NCBI RefSeq assembly: GCF_001905005.1
Contig: NZ_LWKZ01000001.1
Span: 1,305,775-1,369,774, forward strand
DNA: 64,000 bases
Direction of reading: 5' to 3'
DNA from: Streptomyces sp. CB02923
GTDB lineage: Bacteria > Actinomycetota > Actinomycetes > Streptomycetales > Streptomycetaceae
Shown here: positions 46,014-54,531 of the stretch, one piece after another
Layout of the letters: every line of letters begins with the position of its first letter
Numbering within the stretch: the first letter of the stretch is position 1
Translations under genes and position numbers: made by a program
The notes under the pieces: model-generated
What the model was told of the DNA's origin: nothing
Database searches by the model: none
The model's input: the letters and a program-made list of their open reading frames with translations, nothing else

Positions 46014-46086
46014 GACTCCAGGTTATGCGTCACCTGTGACATCTCCCCAGCCGTTCGAGGGGCTGCTCGAACATACGTCGCCCAGA

Positions 46087-46119
46087 GTTCACCTTGGTGT
46101 CGGTGCTGGTTCATTCCGG
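46087..46119. promoter_or_regulatory. PHO box (PhoP direct repeats)
   Basis: Three contiguous 11-nt units: GTTCACCTTGG, TGTCGGTGCTG and GTTCATTCCGG. The first and third match the Streptomyces direct-repeat unit GTTCAYYYRSS-type core well; the middle is degenerate. It lies between the divergent phoR and phoU, allowing PhoP autoregulation. Confidence 0.8.
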
Positions 46120-46207
46120 AGGTCAGAACCGGTCGCGTTCCGGCCCGAACGTGGGAGCGTGGGGATTCCGGCCCCCCACCACCACTCGAAGCGAGAGAAG
46201 GTCACTG

Positions 46208-46885
46208 ATGCGGGACGCGTACCACGAGGAGCTGGATTCGATCGGCGAGAGCCTCGTCGAGATGGCCAGGCTCGTCGGCTCCGCGGTCGGGCGCGCCACC
46301 ACGGCGATACTCGACGCGGACCTGAAGCTGGCCGAGGCCGTCATCGCCGCCGACGAGAAGGTCGACGATCTCCAGCGCGACCTGGAGGCACGGGCGATAG
46401 CCCTGCTGGCGCGCCAGCAGCCGGTCGCCACCGATCTGCGGATCGTCGTCACCTCCCTGCGCATGAGCGCCGACCTGGAACGTTCCGGCGACCTGGCCCA
46501 GCACGTGGCCAAGCTGGCCCGGCTGCGTTTCCCGGAGACGGCCGTGCCGCGGGACCTGCACGCCACGATCCTGGAGATGGGCCAGCTGGCCCAGCGCCTG
46601 ATGGCCAAGGCCGCCGAGGTCATCATCACCAAGGACGTCGACCTCGCGCTCCAGCTGGAGCAGGACGACGACGCGATGGACCTCCTGCACCGCACCCTCT
46701 TCCAGCACCTGATGGACGACCGCTGGAAGCACGGCATCGAGACGGCCGTGGACGTGACGCTGCTGGGCCGCTACTACGAGCGGTTCGCCGACCACGCGGT
46801 GTCGGTCGCCAAGCGCGTCGTCTACCTGGTCACCGGCGAGCACGCGGACGAGATCGCTCCGCCGACCACGGTGGAGGGCGCGTAG
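46208..46885 (+). CDS. phoU: Phosphate signalling protein PhoU
   Basis: A 225-residue helical protein of two PhoU repeats (MRDAYHEELDSIGESLVEMA and the second repeat starting near HATILEMGQLAQRLM). Each repeat carries an acidic metal-binding E/D cluster. It damps PhoR signalling and links the Pst transporter to the kinase when phosphate is plentiful. GAGAGAAGG precedes the ATG. It is divergent from phoRP and shares the PHO box region, as in S. coelicolor. Confidence 0.95.
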   Translation: MRDAYHEELDSIGESLVEMARLVGSAVGRATTAILDADLKLAEAVIAADEKVDDLQRDLEARAIALLARQQPVATDLRIVVTSLRMSADLERSGDLAQHVAKLARLRFPETAVPRDLHATILEMGQLAQRLMAKAAEVIITKDVDLALQLEQDDDAMDLLHRTLFQHLMDDRWKHGIETAVDVTLLGRYYERFADHAVSVAKRVVYLVTGEHADEIAPPTTVEGA

Positions 46886-47041
46886 CGGCGCCCGGCCGCG
46901 CGCGGCACGGCACGCCCGCCCCGGCCAGGTGCCGCTCGGCGGCGCGCCGTGCCACCACGCGCCGTTGATGCGCCGCGTCGAGCGGGCATCCAATGGAGAG
47001 CGAACGACATCCGGACGGCCCTCTCCCCGAGGAGACAAGTC

Positions 47042-47161
47042 ATGACGCGTTCCTCTGCCCCGACCCCCAACCCGGCTCCCGGCAACTGCGCCTGCGGCCC
47101 CGGCTGCCAGTGCGGCTGCCAGGCCGGCGGCGCCTGCCAGTGCGGCGGCGGCTGCAGCTGA
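47042..47161 (+). CDS. Metallothionein-like Cys-rich peptide, 39 aa
   Basis: A 39-residue peptide with eight Cys in its last 24 residues, arranged as C-x-C, C-x-C-x-C, C-x-C and a final Cys (NCACGPGC, QCGCQAGGACQC, GGGC). There are no aromatic residues. This is the composition of bacterial metallothioneins, which bind copper(I) or zinc through clustered thiolates; the C-x-C spacing favours copper. The ATG has GAGGAG about 8 nt upstream, and two strong hairpins follow the stop codon, so it looks like a single expressed gene. It was missed at usual length cut-offs. It sits just after phoU and before the Shedu-like operon. Confidence 0.8.
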   Translation: MTRSSAPTPNPAPGNCACGPGCQCGCQAGGACQCGGGCS

Positions 47162-47190
47162 CCCCCGAGGCCGGCTTCGGCTGACGTCCG

Positions 47191-47282
47191 GCCGCGGTTG
47201 CGGCCCCCTTCCGGCGGCCGCTGCGGCCGCGACCGCGGCATGTACAGGGCCTCGCCCGGCAGTTCCGCCGGGCGGGGCCCTG
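47191..47282 (+). terminator. Two consecutive terminator hairpins
   Basis: A 15-bp stem with one G-U pairs 47191-47205 with 47225-47239. A 16-bp stem with one G-U pairs 47245-47260 with 47267-47282. They end the metallothionein-like transcript and insulate the next operon. Confidence 0.85.
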
Positions 47283-47363
47283 AGCTGCGCCGATACGCGC
47301 GTGCCGATACGTACGTACCGGTACGCGGGTGCCTTGTCAGTGCCCGGTCCTATGGTGACCCGC

Positions 47364-48587
47364 ATGACGACATTTCGTTCCGGCTTCACGCTCTGGAGCA
47401 TGGTCAGGACGGCGCGGGAGCTCACCGGCCACGCGAAGGTGCACGAGCGTATCGACGCGGTACTGGACATCATGAGCGGCCGCCACGGCACGGCGTACGG
47501 CAAGGGCAGACGCCTGGTGGACGCCTTGGAGGACGTGGCCCAAGAGGCCCTTCTGCACGCGGACTTAGGGTTCGCCCGGCGCTTCCAGCACTTCGCCGGA
47601 TACGCCAGGGGCGACCTGTTCCTCGACGTCCTGGAGATGCACTACGACGAGGAGGCGCGGCGGCGCAGCGAGGAATTCATGCGGCGGATGACCGCCATGG
47701 GCGCGGAGCGGGCGGTCACCGCCCTGGATGTCCTGTGCCGGGACCGGCCCGACGCGACCGCCGCCGACGCGCGTGATCTCTTCCGAGGCGTTGCCCGGGC
47801 CACCGGGCATCTGGGGATCGGCACCGGGGAGGGCGGCGTCAAGCTGTCCACCAAGGACGTGCGGTACCTCCAGGAGTACGGGCACATGGAGCTGGTTCTC
47901 CGTAATCTGCCCCGGCCGGCCTCCCCTGAGGCCGCGCGGATGATGAGTGATGTGCTGGCGGACATCGATGCCGGAATGCTGGCCCAACTGCTCGAACTGA
48001 AAGCCAGGCGAGCCGGCCTGGAGGCCCTCCGTTCCGCGGTGGAGGACCCGGACAGTTCCGAGAGTGCCCTCCATGCCTGCCTGAAGAACCAGGAGTGGAT
48101 CTTCGGAGGGGCCTACGTGACCGAGCTGGCCCGCCGTCAGTACACCCCGGACACCATCCTCGACATCCCGCTGCTGCGCGGTGACGGCTCCCTGCACGTG
48201 GTGGAACTCAAACGCGCCCACATCAAGGACCTCGTCATCCGGCGCAGCGGCCACCTCATGCTGGGCGCCCCGGCGCATCACGCGGTCTCGCAGGCACAGA
48301 ATTACCTGCGGGTCATGGACGAGAACCGCCCTGGGATTCTCGCGGAGCACGGCGTCGACACCCGCAGGGCGTCGGCGACCGTCGTGATCGGGCATCCCCG
48401 GTATGTGAGCGGGAGCGTCACGCCACAGGAGATCGCGGAAACGCTGCGTACCTACAACACGCACGCCGCACGCATAGAAGTGATCACGTACGGGACTCTG
48501 CTGGAGTCGGCGGAGCGGATGCTGGCCCTCTCGTCGGCACGGCGGGACTCGGCCTCGTCCGAGCCGGGCGAGGAGACTGCCGCATGA
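47364..48587 (+). CDS. Shedu-like anti-phage nuclease (DUF4263, PD-(D/E)xK fold)
   Basis: A 407-residue protein in two parts. Residues 1-225 are helical and unfamiliar, with a possible coiled coil. Residues 236-388 match the Shedu/DUF4263 nuclease layout: HACLKNQEWIFGG, then the PD-(D/E)xK core with D267 in ILDIPLL, E281 and K283 in HVVELKRA. A conserved Gln block AVSQAQNYLRVMDE follows, then TVVIGHPRY. Shedu is a one-gene defence nuclease in its simplest form, and its varied N-terminal domains sense infection. TATGGT (47351-47356) ends 7 nt before the ATG, suggesting a leaderless message. The next gene overlaps by 4 bp (ATGA), so a dedicated partner is likely. Defence function is inferred from the family. 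Confidence 0.78.
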   Translation: MTTFRSGFTLWSMVRTARELTGHAKVHERIDAVLDIMSGRHGTAYGKGRRLVDALEDVAQEALLHADLGFARRFQHFAGYARGDLFLDVLEMHYDEEARRRSEEFMRRMTAMGAERAVTALDVLCRDRPDATAADARDLFRGVARATGHLGIGTGEGGVKLSTKDVRYLQEYGHMELVLRNLPRPASPEAARMMSDVLADIDAGMLAQLLELKARRAGLEALRSAVEDPDSSESALHACLKNQEWIFGGAYVTELARRQYTPDTILDIPLLRGDGSLHVVELKRAHIKDLVIRRSGHLMLGAPAHHAVSQAQNYLRVMDENRPGILAEHGVDTRRASATVVIGHPRYVSGSVTPQEIAETLRTYNTHAARIEVITYGTLLESAERMLALSSARRDSASSEPGEETAA

Positions 48588-48907
48588 ACCACGCCCCCTC
48601 GGAGATCGAACCCGTCCTGGCGCGCCTGAGCGGTGGCGCCATCACCGCACAGGACTACGTCGGTTACTTCCGGAACGAGCACGGCGAAGAACTCGTATTC
48701 GCGCAACGCCGAGGCGAGAAGACCGCCCGGCTGTGGCACAGCGACGCGGAGTGGGAAATGTTCCACGTCGGCGACCACTCGATACGGGTCGACGGCCCAC
48801 TGGACGGAATGATCACCGTCGCCGGCCTCATCATCGACCGTGCGGAGACCACCTGGCTCTCCTCCTGCCTGGCCGCCTCCCGCCACCTGCGCCCGGAACG
48901 CGCCTGA
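48584..48907 (+). CDS. Small protein coupled to the Shedu-like nuclease, 107 aa
   Basis: A 107-residue protein that starts inside the stop region of the nuclease gene (ATGA, 4-bp overlap), so it is translationally coupled. I do not recognise a family. It is acidic and looks like a small alpha/beta fold: VGYFRNEHGEELVFAQRRGE suggests a beta hairpin, then LWHSDAEWEMFHVGDHSIRV and a helix with ETTWLSSCLAASRHL. No membrane segment. By position it could be an inhibitor, an activator or an adaptor of the nuclease. A hairpin at 48935-48970 ends the transcript. Confidence 0.75.
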   Translation: MNHAPSEIEPVLARLSGGAITAQDYVGYFRNEHGEELVFAQRRGEKTARLWHSDAEWEMFHVGDHSIRVDGPLDGMITVAGLIIDRAETTWLSSCLAASRHLRPERA

Positions 48908-48934
48908 CCACCCAAGACCGCCCAGCGCCGACCG

Positions 48935-48970
48935 GCCCCCCTACTCGCGGCAAAACCGCAGGCAGGGGGC
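48935..48970 (+). terminator. Terminator of the Shedu-like operon
   Basis: GCCCCC (from 48935) pairs with GGGGGC (48965-48970), with an inner GCGG/CCGC stem around the loop CAAAA. It lies 28 bp after the stop codon and also faces the end of the convergent asnB. Confidence 0.75.
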
Positions 48971-49041
48971 TCGGGGCCAAGGGGCTTACGGCTTCTTGTC
49001 CGGGGTCTGGCAGGCCCGGTTCCGTCCCTGGCGCCGGCTGG

Positions 49042-50889
49042 TCAGGCGACTCGGATATCCGGCTGGTGCATGTCCATCCAGGTGGCGATGTCGATCATTC
49101 GGTCGAGCTGCTCGCGCGCGGGGCCGGGCATGGTTGCCGGGTCCAGCTTCACCATCTCGTCGATCGTCGTCCGCGTGACGACCTGGAAGATCGGGTGGTC
49201 CTGCTCGGAGAGCAGCTGCTTGCCCATCTGCTGCAGCCCGCTCGCGTAGCGTGCGTCCTGGGTGGACGGGTAGGGGCTCTTCAGCCGCTCCACCACCGAG
49301 CGCGGAAGCAGATCGCCGGCGGCTGCGCGGAGCAGGCTCTTCTCCCTGCCGTCGAAGCTCTTCATCGACCACGGGGTGTTGTAGACGTACTCCACCAGCC
49401 GGTGGTCGCAGTACGGCACCCGGACCTCCAGGCCGACCGCCATGCTGATCCGGTCCTTGCGGTCGAGCAGCATCTGGAGGAACCGGGTGAGATGCAGGTG
49501 GCTCATGACACGCATGCGCCGCTCCTGCTCGTCCTCTCCGGGCAGCACCTCGACTTCGGCAACCGCCTCGCTGTACCGGTCCTTGAGGTACGTCACCAGG
49601 CCGTTGTTGGCCACCAGATCCGGGTTGAGCGCCCCCTTCGGGTTCGCCTTGGTCCACGCGGACATCACGGGGATGATCCACGGGAAGATGCCGGCGCGCT
49701 GCGCCACCGGGTCCCGGAACCACGGGTAGCCACCGAAGAGTTCGTCCGCCGTCTCACCGGAGAGCGCCACCGTGGAGTGCTGGCGGATCGCCTTGAACAG
49801 CATGTACAGCGATACGTCCACATCGGCGATGCCGCTGGGGAAGTCCTTCGCGGCCATGACGGCCCTGCGCGCGTCAAGATCGGTGAGCGCGGTGTGGGGC
49901 AGCACGATGTCCTCGTGCAGCGAGCCGACGTGGTCGGCCACGTCGTGCACGAACGGCGAGTCCGGGGTGGCCCGCATGTCGTCGGGACGGAAGTTGTCGG
50001 CCAGTCCGTCGAAGTCGACGGAGAAGCTGCGCACCTTCTCGCCCTGAGCGGCCAGCTCCCGCGCGGCCAGCGCCGTGAGCGAGCTGGAGTCCAGTCCGCC
50101 GGAGAGCAGCACGCATTGCGGCACGTCCGCGACGAGCTGGCGCCGCACGGTGTCGCCGAGCAGGTCACGGATCGTGGCGATCGTGGTGTCCAGGTCGTCG
50201 GTGTGCTCCCGGGACTCCAGCTTCCAGTACGTCCGCTCGCGCACACCGGAGCGGTCGACGACCACGAGGCTGCCGGGCCGGACTTCGCGCATGCCGGACC
50301 AGATGGCGTTGCCCGGCGTCTTGCACACGCTCAGCAGCTCGAACAGGCCCTCGGCGTCGATCACGCGTTTGAACATCGGGTGGGCCAGGATGGCCTTGGG
50401 CTCCGAGCCGAAAAGCACGCCGTCGGCGGTGGGGTGGAAGTAGAAGGGCTTGATGCCCATCCGGTCACGGATCATGACCAGCTTCTCGTGCCGGGAGTCC
50501 CAGATCGCGAAGGCGTACATGCCGTTGAGGCGGTCGGCCATGGCCTCGCCCCACTCCAGGTAGGCGTGCAGCACGACCTCGGTGTCGCTGGACGTCCGGA
50601 AGCGGTGGCCGCGACCGCGCAGCTCCTCGCGCAGTTCGGTGAAGTTGTACGCCTCACCGCTGTAGGTGATGACCACCGGGCCGTTGGGGGTGTCGACACG
50701 CATCGGCTGCGTGCCGCCCTCGATGTCGATCACCGCCAGCCGGCGGTGGCCGAGTGCCACGTGCCGGTCCACCCAGGTGCCCCTGCCATCGGGGCCCCGG
50801 TAGGCCATGGTGTCGGTCATCGCGTCCACCGTCGCCTGCTCTTTGGTCAGGTCGCGGTCGAAAGCGAGCCAGCCGGAGATTCCACACAT
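49042..50889 (-). CDS. asnB: Asparagine synthetase (glutamine-hydrolysing)
   Basis: A 615-residue class II amidotransferase. The N-terminal nucleophile Cys2 (MCGISGWL) and the glutaminase residues around RGPDG are present. The synthetase domain has the PP-loop SGGLDSS at 263-269 and SGETADELFGGYPWF. It makes asparagine from aspartate, ATP and glutamine. It is monocistronic. An unusually AT-rich tract of about 40 bp (50940-50990) lies upstream and is the likely promoter. A similar class acts in some secondary metabolism clusters, but no such genes are nearby. Confidence 0.95.
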   Translation of the reverse strand: MCGISGWLAFDRDLTKEQATVDAMTDTMAYRGPDGRGTWVDRHVALGHRRLAVIDIEGGTQPMRVDTPNGPVVITYSGEAYNFTELREELRGRGHRFRTSSDTEVVLHAYLEWGEAMADRLNGMYAFAIWDSRHEKLVMIRDRMGIKPFYFHPTADGVLFGSEPKAILAHPMFKRVIDAEGLFELLSVCKTPGNAIWSGMREVRPGSLVVVDRSGVRERTYWKLESREHTDDLDTTIATIRDLLGDTVRRQLVADVPQCVLLSGGLDSSSLTALAARELAAQGEKVRSFSVDFDGLADNFRPDDMRATPDSPFVHDVADHVGSLHEDIVLPHTALTDLDARRAVMAAKDFPSGIADVDVSLYMLFKAIRQHSTVALSGETADELFGGYPWFRDPVAQRAGIFPWIIPVMSAWTKANPKGALNPDLVANNGLVTYLKDRYSEAVAEVEVLPGEDEQERRMRVMSHLHLTRFLQMLLDRKDRISMAVGLEVRVPYCDHRLVEYVYNTPWSMKSFDGREKSLLRAAAGDLLPRSVVERLKSPYPSTQDARYASGLQQMGKQLLSEQDHPIFQVVTRTTIDEMVKLDPATMPGPAREQLDRMIDIATWMDMHQPDIRVA

Positions 50890-51088
50890 CTCGGCACTCC
50901 CGTCGTCGTCATAGGCCGGATTGCCTACAGCCGGGATCGTGCCTCGGATCTATTAGTGTTTTTTTCAAATAATGCCTAGTAGAGCCCCGTCGGATGTTCC
51001 CGATCGGGGTTGGCGGAGCAGATTAAACGGATGGCCACGCGGCGGACAGGTTGAGGGTCTGCGGGCGGACGCATCCGTACTGCTAACA

Positions 51089-51135
51089 GACCACGCCCCT
51101 CATCTGCACCGAACGTGCAGGTGAGGGGCGTGGTC
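51089..51135 (-). terminator. Terminator of gpmA
   Basis: A 21-bp stem with one T-G pair links 51089-51109 with 51115-51135 around the loop CGAAC, 8 bp past the gpmA stop codon. Confidence 0.9.
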
Positions 51136-51142
51136 GCGGTGC

Positions 51143-51904
51143 TTACTTCTTCTTGCCCTGGTTCTTCACGGCCTCGATGGCGGCCTTGGCGGCGTCCGGG
51201 TCGAGGTAGGTGCCACCCGGGGTGAGCGGGTGGAAGTCGGCGTCGAGCTCGTAGGAGAGCGGGATGCCGGTGGGGATGTTCAGGCCGGCGATGTCCGCGT
51301 CGGAGACGCCGTCGAGGTGCTTGACGAGGGCGCGCAGCGAGTTGCCGTGGGCGGCGACCAGGACGGTGCGGCCGGTGGCCAGGTCCGGGACGATGCTGTC
51401 GTACCAGTACGGCAGCATCCGTACGACGACGTCCTTGAGGCACTCGGTGCGCGGGCGCAGCTCGCTGGGGATGACCGCGTAGCGCGGGTCGTCGATCTGG
51501 GAGAACTCGGCGTCGTCGGCGAGGGCCGGCGGCGGCGTGTCGTACGAGCGGCGCCAGAGCATGAACTGCTCCTCGCCGAACTCGGCGAGGGTCTGCGCCT
51601 TGTCCTTGCCCTGGAGCGCTCCGTAGTGGCGCTCGTTCAGGCGCCAGCTGCGGTGGACCGGGATCCAGTGGCGGTCGGCGGACTCCAGGGCCAGCTGCGC
51701 GGTGCGGATGGCGCGCTTCTGGACGGAGGTGTGCACGACGTCGGGGAGCAGGCCGGCGTCCTTGAGCAGCTCACCGCCGCGGACCGCCTCCTTCTCGCCC
51801 TTCTCGTTGAGATTGACGTCCACCCAGCCGGTGAACAGGTTCTTCGCGTTCCACTCGCTCTCGCCGTGGCGAAGGAGGATCAGCTTGTACGGTGCGTCGG
51901 CCAT
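51143..51904 (-). CDS. gpmA: 2,3-bisphosphoglycerate-dependent phosphoglycerate mutase
   Basis: A 253-residue glycolytic mutase that interconverts 3- and 2-phosphoglycerate. The catalytic [10 protein letters not shown] carries H13, the second catalytic His is in [15 protein letters not shown], and [14 protein letters not shown] with Y and H is diagnostic of the dPGM class. Length is the family norm. Gap to the YbjN gene upstream is 436 bp, so it is probably transcribed alone; it ends at a 21-bp hairpin. Confidence 0.96.
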   Translation of the reverse strand: MADAPYKLILLRHGESEWNAKNLFTGWVDVNLNEKGEKEAVRGGELLKDAGLLPDVVHTSVQKRAIRTAQLALESADRHWIPVHRSWRLNERHYGALQGKDKAQTLAEFGEEQFMLWRRSYDTPPPALADDAEFSQIDDPRYAVIPSELRPRTECLKDVVVRMLPYWYDSIVPDLATGRTVLVAAHGNSLRALVKHLDGVSDADIAGLNIPTGIPLSYELDADFHPLTPGGTYLDPDAAKAAIEAVKNQGKKK

Positions 51905-52340
51905 GCCTTCGAGCGTAATCCACTTCCGGCCATGGGCTCGCCGCGGCGGGTGTGAGGTGTGCCGGGGGGCGAGGCACGGGGGGCGGGGGGCTTCATGGTG
52001 GCCGGTGCGGTGATGGGGGTGCTGGCACCATCGCGCGGCGCGTGCGGCTCCGGGAGGCTGGGCGGAGGGAGCCGGAGCGGGGAGACAACGGGGAGACGGG
52101 GAGACGGGGAGAGACGGGATGAGCCGGATGTATACGCGGCGCGCGTGATGCGCATACGGGCGCGCGGGTCGCGCGGCACGGCCGGTGGCGCTTCCGCGGA
52201 GGTTGAGCGGGGTGCTGGATCTGCGGGCGGTCGGGATGTTCGGGCCGTCGCGCCGCTTCCCGGAGGTCCGGTTCGTAGGGTGACGGCGCGGGCGTCCCTG
52301 GGCAGGCGCCGCCGGGCAGACGCCCCTTGGGCGTACGCGT
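51905..52340. other. Spacer between YbjN gene and gpmA, no gene seen
   Basis: A 436-bp G-rich spacer with GGGGAGAC repeated four times around 52079-52118. It carries the gpmA promoter. Open frames here are composition artefacts. Confidence 0.5.
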
Positions 52341-52838
52341 CTAAGCGGACGGCCGCTGCGTCAGATGGGTGAAAGCCTCCAGGTTGCGCGTGGATTCGCC
52401 CCGCGCGACCCGCCATTCGTACTCCTTGCGGATGGCGGAGGCGAAGCCCATCTCCAGGAGGGTGTTGAAGCTGCCGTCGGCGTTTTCCAGGACCGTGCCG
52501 AGGATCCGGTCGAGTTCGTCCGGTGTGACGGCCGCGAGGGGCAGCTTGCCGACGAGGTAGATGTCGCCCAGCTTGTCGATCGCGTAACTCACCCCGTACA
52601 GGCGGGTGTTGCGTTCCAGGAGCCAGCGGTGCACGGCCTCGTGGTTCTCGTCCGGGTGACGGACGACGAAGGCTTGGACGGAGAGGGAGTGCTTGCCGAC
52701 GATCAGGGAGCAGGTCGTGGAGAGCTTGCGGGTGCCGGGCAGGGTCACCACGTACGTGCCGTCGGCGGGCGATTCCCACGTCAGGCCGGCCTCGTCGAGA
52801 GCCGCCTCGATCACCTGTCGTGCCGCGTCGTCAGCCAT
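52341..52838 (-). CDS. YbjN-domain protein
   Basis: A 165-residue protein of the YbjN (secretion-chaperone-like) fold, with [39 protein letters not shown] and a C-terminal helix [18 protein letters not shown]. Relatives in actinobacteria are small soluble proteins of unknown role, sometimes tied to stress or motility elsewhere. Its start overlaps the mshA stop by 8 bp, so it is co-translated with mycothiol glycosyltransferase, which hints at a link with thiol metabolism, but no direct evidence is visible. Confidence 0.88.
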   Translation of the reverse strand: MADDAARQVIEAALDEAGLTWESPADGTYVVTLPGTRKLSTTCSLIVGKHSLSVQAFVVRHPDENHEAVHRWLLERNTRLYGVSYAIDKLGDIYLVGKLPLAAVTPDELDRILGTVLENADGSFNTLLEMGFASAIRKEYEWRVARGESTRNLEAFTHLTQRPSA

Positions 52839-54342
52839 GGGGCGATCGTAGGTGACGGCGTCTTTCCTGCATCGCGGCGGTGTACACCTCGGCGGTCGCG
52901 GCGGCGGCGGTGTCCCAGCCGAAGGACCGGGCGTGCCGGGCGGCGGCCCCGCCCATCCGGCCGGCCAGCGACGTGTCGCGGGCGAAGCGGCCGAGGGCGC
53001 GGGCGTAGTCGGCCGGGTCGTGGCCGGATACGAGGAAGCCGCTGACGCCGTCGCGTACGGCCACCGGGAGGCCGCCGACGGCCGCGGCGATCACCGGGGT
53101 GCCGCAGGCCTGGGCCTCGATCGCGACCAGGCCGAACGATTCGCTGTAGGACGGCATGACCAGGACGGACGCGGCGCGGTACCAGTCGGCGAGCTGTTCC
53201 TGCCCGACCGGCGGGCGGAAGCGGACGACGTCGGCGATGCCCAGGCGGGCGGCCAGCTTCTGCAGCCCTTCGGGCTTGGCCAGGCCGCTGCCACTGGGGC
53301 CGCCGACCACCGGGACGACCAGGCGGGACCGCAGGGACGGTTCCTCGTCGAGCAGGACGGCGACGGCGCGCAACAGGATGTCGGGGGCCTTCAGCGGCTG
53401 TATGCGGCCGGCGAAGAGCGGGATCAGGGCGTCCTGCGGCAGATCGAGGCGGGCGCGGGCGGCGGACCGTGAGGCGGAGGTGTCCTCGTCGGTGACGGGG
53501 GCGGGAACGGGGACGGAGGGATCAGTGGGTCCTGCGGAGCCCGAGGGCCCGGCGGGTCCACCCGTACCGCCGTGGCCAGTGAGGTCGGCGGTACCTGCGG
53601 TACGTGCGGTACCTGTGGAGCCCGACGGACCCATGGGGCGAAACCGGTCCAGGTTCACGCCCGGGTGTACGACGGCGACCTTGCCCGGCTCGGCCTCGTA
53701 GTGGCGGATCAGCTCCCCGGCTTCCTCCTCCGTGTTCGCGATCAGCCGGTCGGAGGCACGCACGATCTGCGTCTCGCCGATGACACGCGCGGCGGGTTCG
53801 GGGGTGTCGCCCGAGGCCAGGGCGGCGTTCTTGACCTTGGCCATGGTGTGCATGGCGTGCACGAGCGGGACGCCCCAGCGCTCGGCGGCGAGCCAGCCGA
53901 CGTGTCCGGAGAGCCAGTAGTGGGAGTGCACCAGGTCGTAGTAGCCGGGGCGGTGGCCCGCCCACGCCTGCATCACGCCGTGGGTGAAGGCGCAGAGCTG
54001 GGCCGGCAGCTCCTCCTTGGCCAGGCCCTCGTACGGGCCCGCGTCCACGTGCCGTACGAGGACGCCGGGGGCCAGCTCGACGGCGGGCGGCAGCGTGCCG
54101 GTCGTGGCGCGGGTGAAGATCTCGACCTCGATGTTGAGGGAGGCGAGCTTCCTGGCCAGCTCGACGATGTAGACGTTCATGCCGCCGGCGTCGCCGGTGC
54201 CCGGCTGGTGCAGCGGCGAGGTGTGCACGCTCAGCATGGCGACCCGGCGCGGGCGGCGGGCCGCGCCCGGCAGGCGCAGCCCGGAGCGGCCCGGGAACGG
54301 ACCGTGGGAACGGCTGCGGAGCCTGGACACGTATTGGCTCAC
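52831..54342 (-). CDS. mshA: D-inositol-3-phosphate glycosyltransferase (mycothiol synthesis)
   Basis: A 503-residue GT4 glycosyltransferase that joins GlcNAc from UDP-GlcNAc to 1L-inositol-1-phosphate, the first step of mycothiol synthesis. Family blocks are [20 protein letters not shown] (36-55), [11 protein letters not shown] (136-146), [11 protein letters not shown], and the donor-site [20 protein letters not shown]. An insert of about 57 residues (237-293), rich in Gly, Thr, Pro and Ser, splits the linker before ARARLDLP; typical MshA lacks it. A 30-residue basic N-terminal extension also precedes the conserved start. The YbjN gene follows with an 8-bp overlap. Confidence 0.94.
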   Translation of the reverse strand: MSQYVSRLRSRSHGPFPGRSGLRLPGAARRPRRVAMLSVHTSPLHQPGTGDAGGMNVYIVELARKLASLNIEVEIFTRATTGTLPPAVELAPGVLVRHVDAGPYEGLAKEELPAQLCAFTHGVMQAWAGHRPGYYDLVHSHYWLSGHVGWLAAERWGVPLVHAMHTMAKVKNAALASGDTPEPAARVIGETQIVRASDRLIANTEEEAGELIRHYEAEPGKVAVVHPGVNLDRFRPMGPSGSTGTARTAGTADLTGHGGTGGPAGPSGSAGPTDPSVPVPAPVTDEDTSASRSAARARLDLPQDALIPLFAGRIQPLKAPDILLRAVAVLLDEEPSLRSRLVVPVVGGPSGSGLAKPEGLQKLAARLGIADVVRFRPPVGQEQLADWYRAASVLVMPSYSESFGLVAIEAQACGTPVIAAAVGGLPVAVRDGVSGFLVSGHDPADYARALGRFARDTSLAGRMGGAAARHARSFGWDTAAAATAEVYTAAMQERRRHLRSPHG

Positions 54343-54531
54343 TGCGGGCTACCTCCTAGCCGGTACGGCCTTGGCCGGGGCGTGCGGCGCCTCCGAAGCC
54401 CGTAACAACGGAACCGGCGTGTCCATTTCCCTGTGAGCCCGCTCTCCTTTCTCTTTGCCAAAGCGTGACCCTGGCGGGGTGCGGGGTGCCTGGCGGGACG
54501 GGTGGGGCAGGTGGGCACATAAGGTCAGGAC

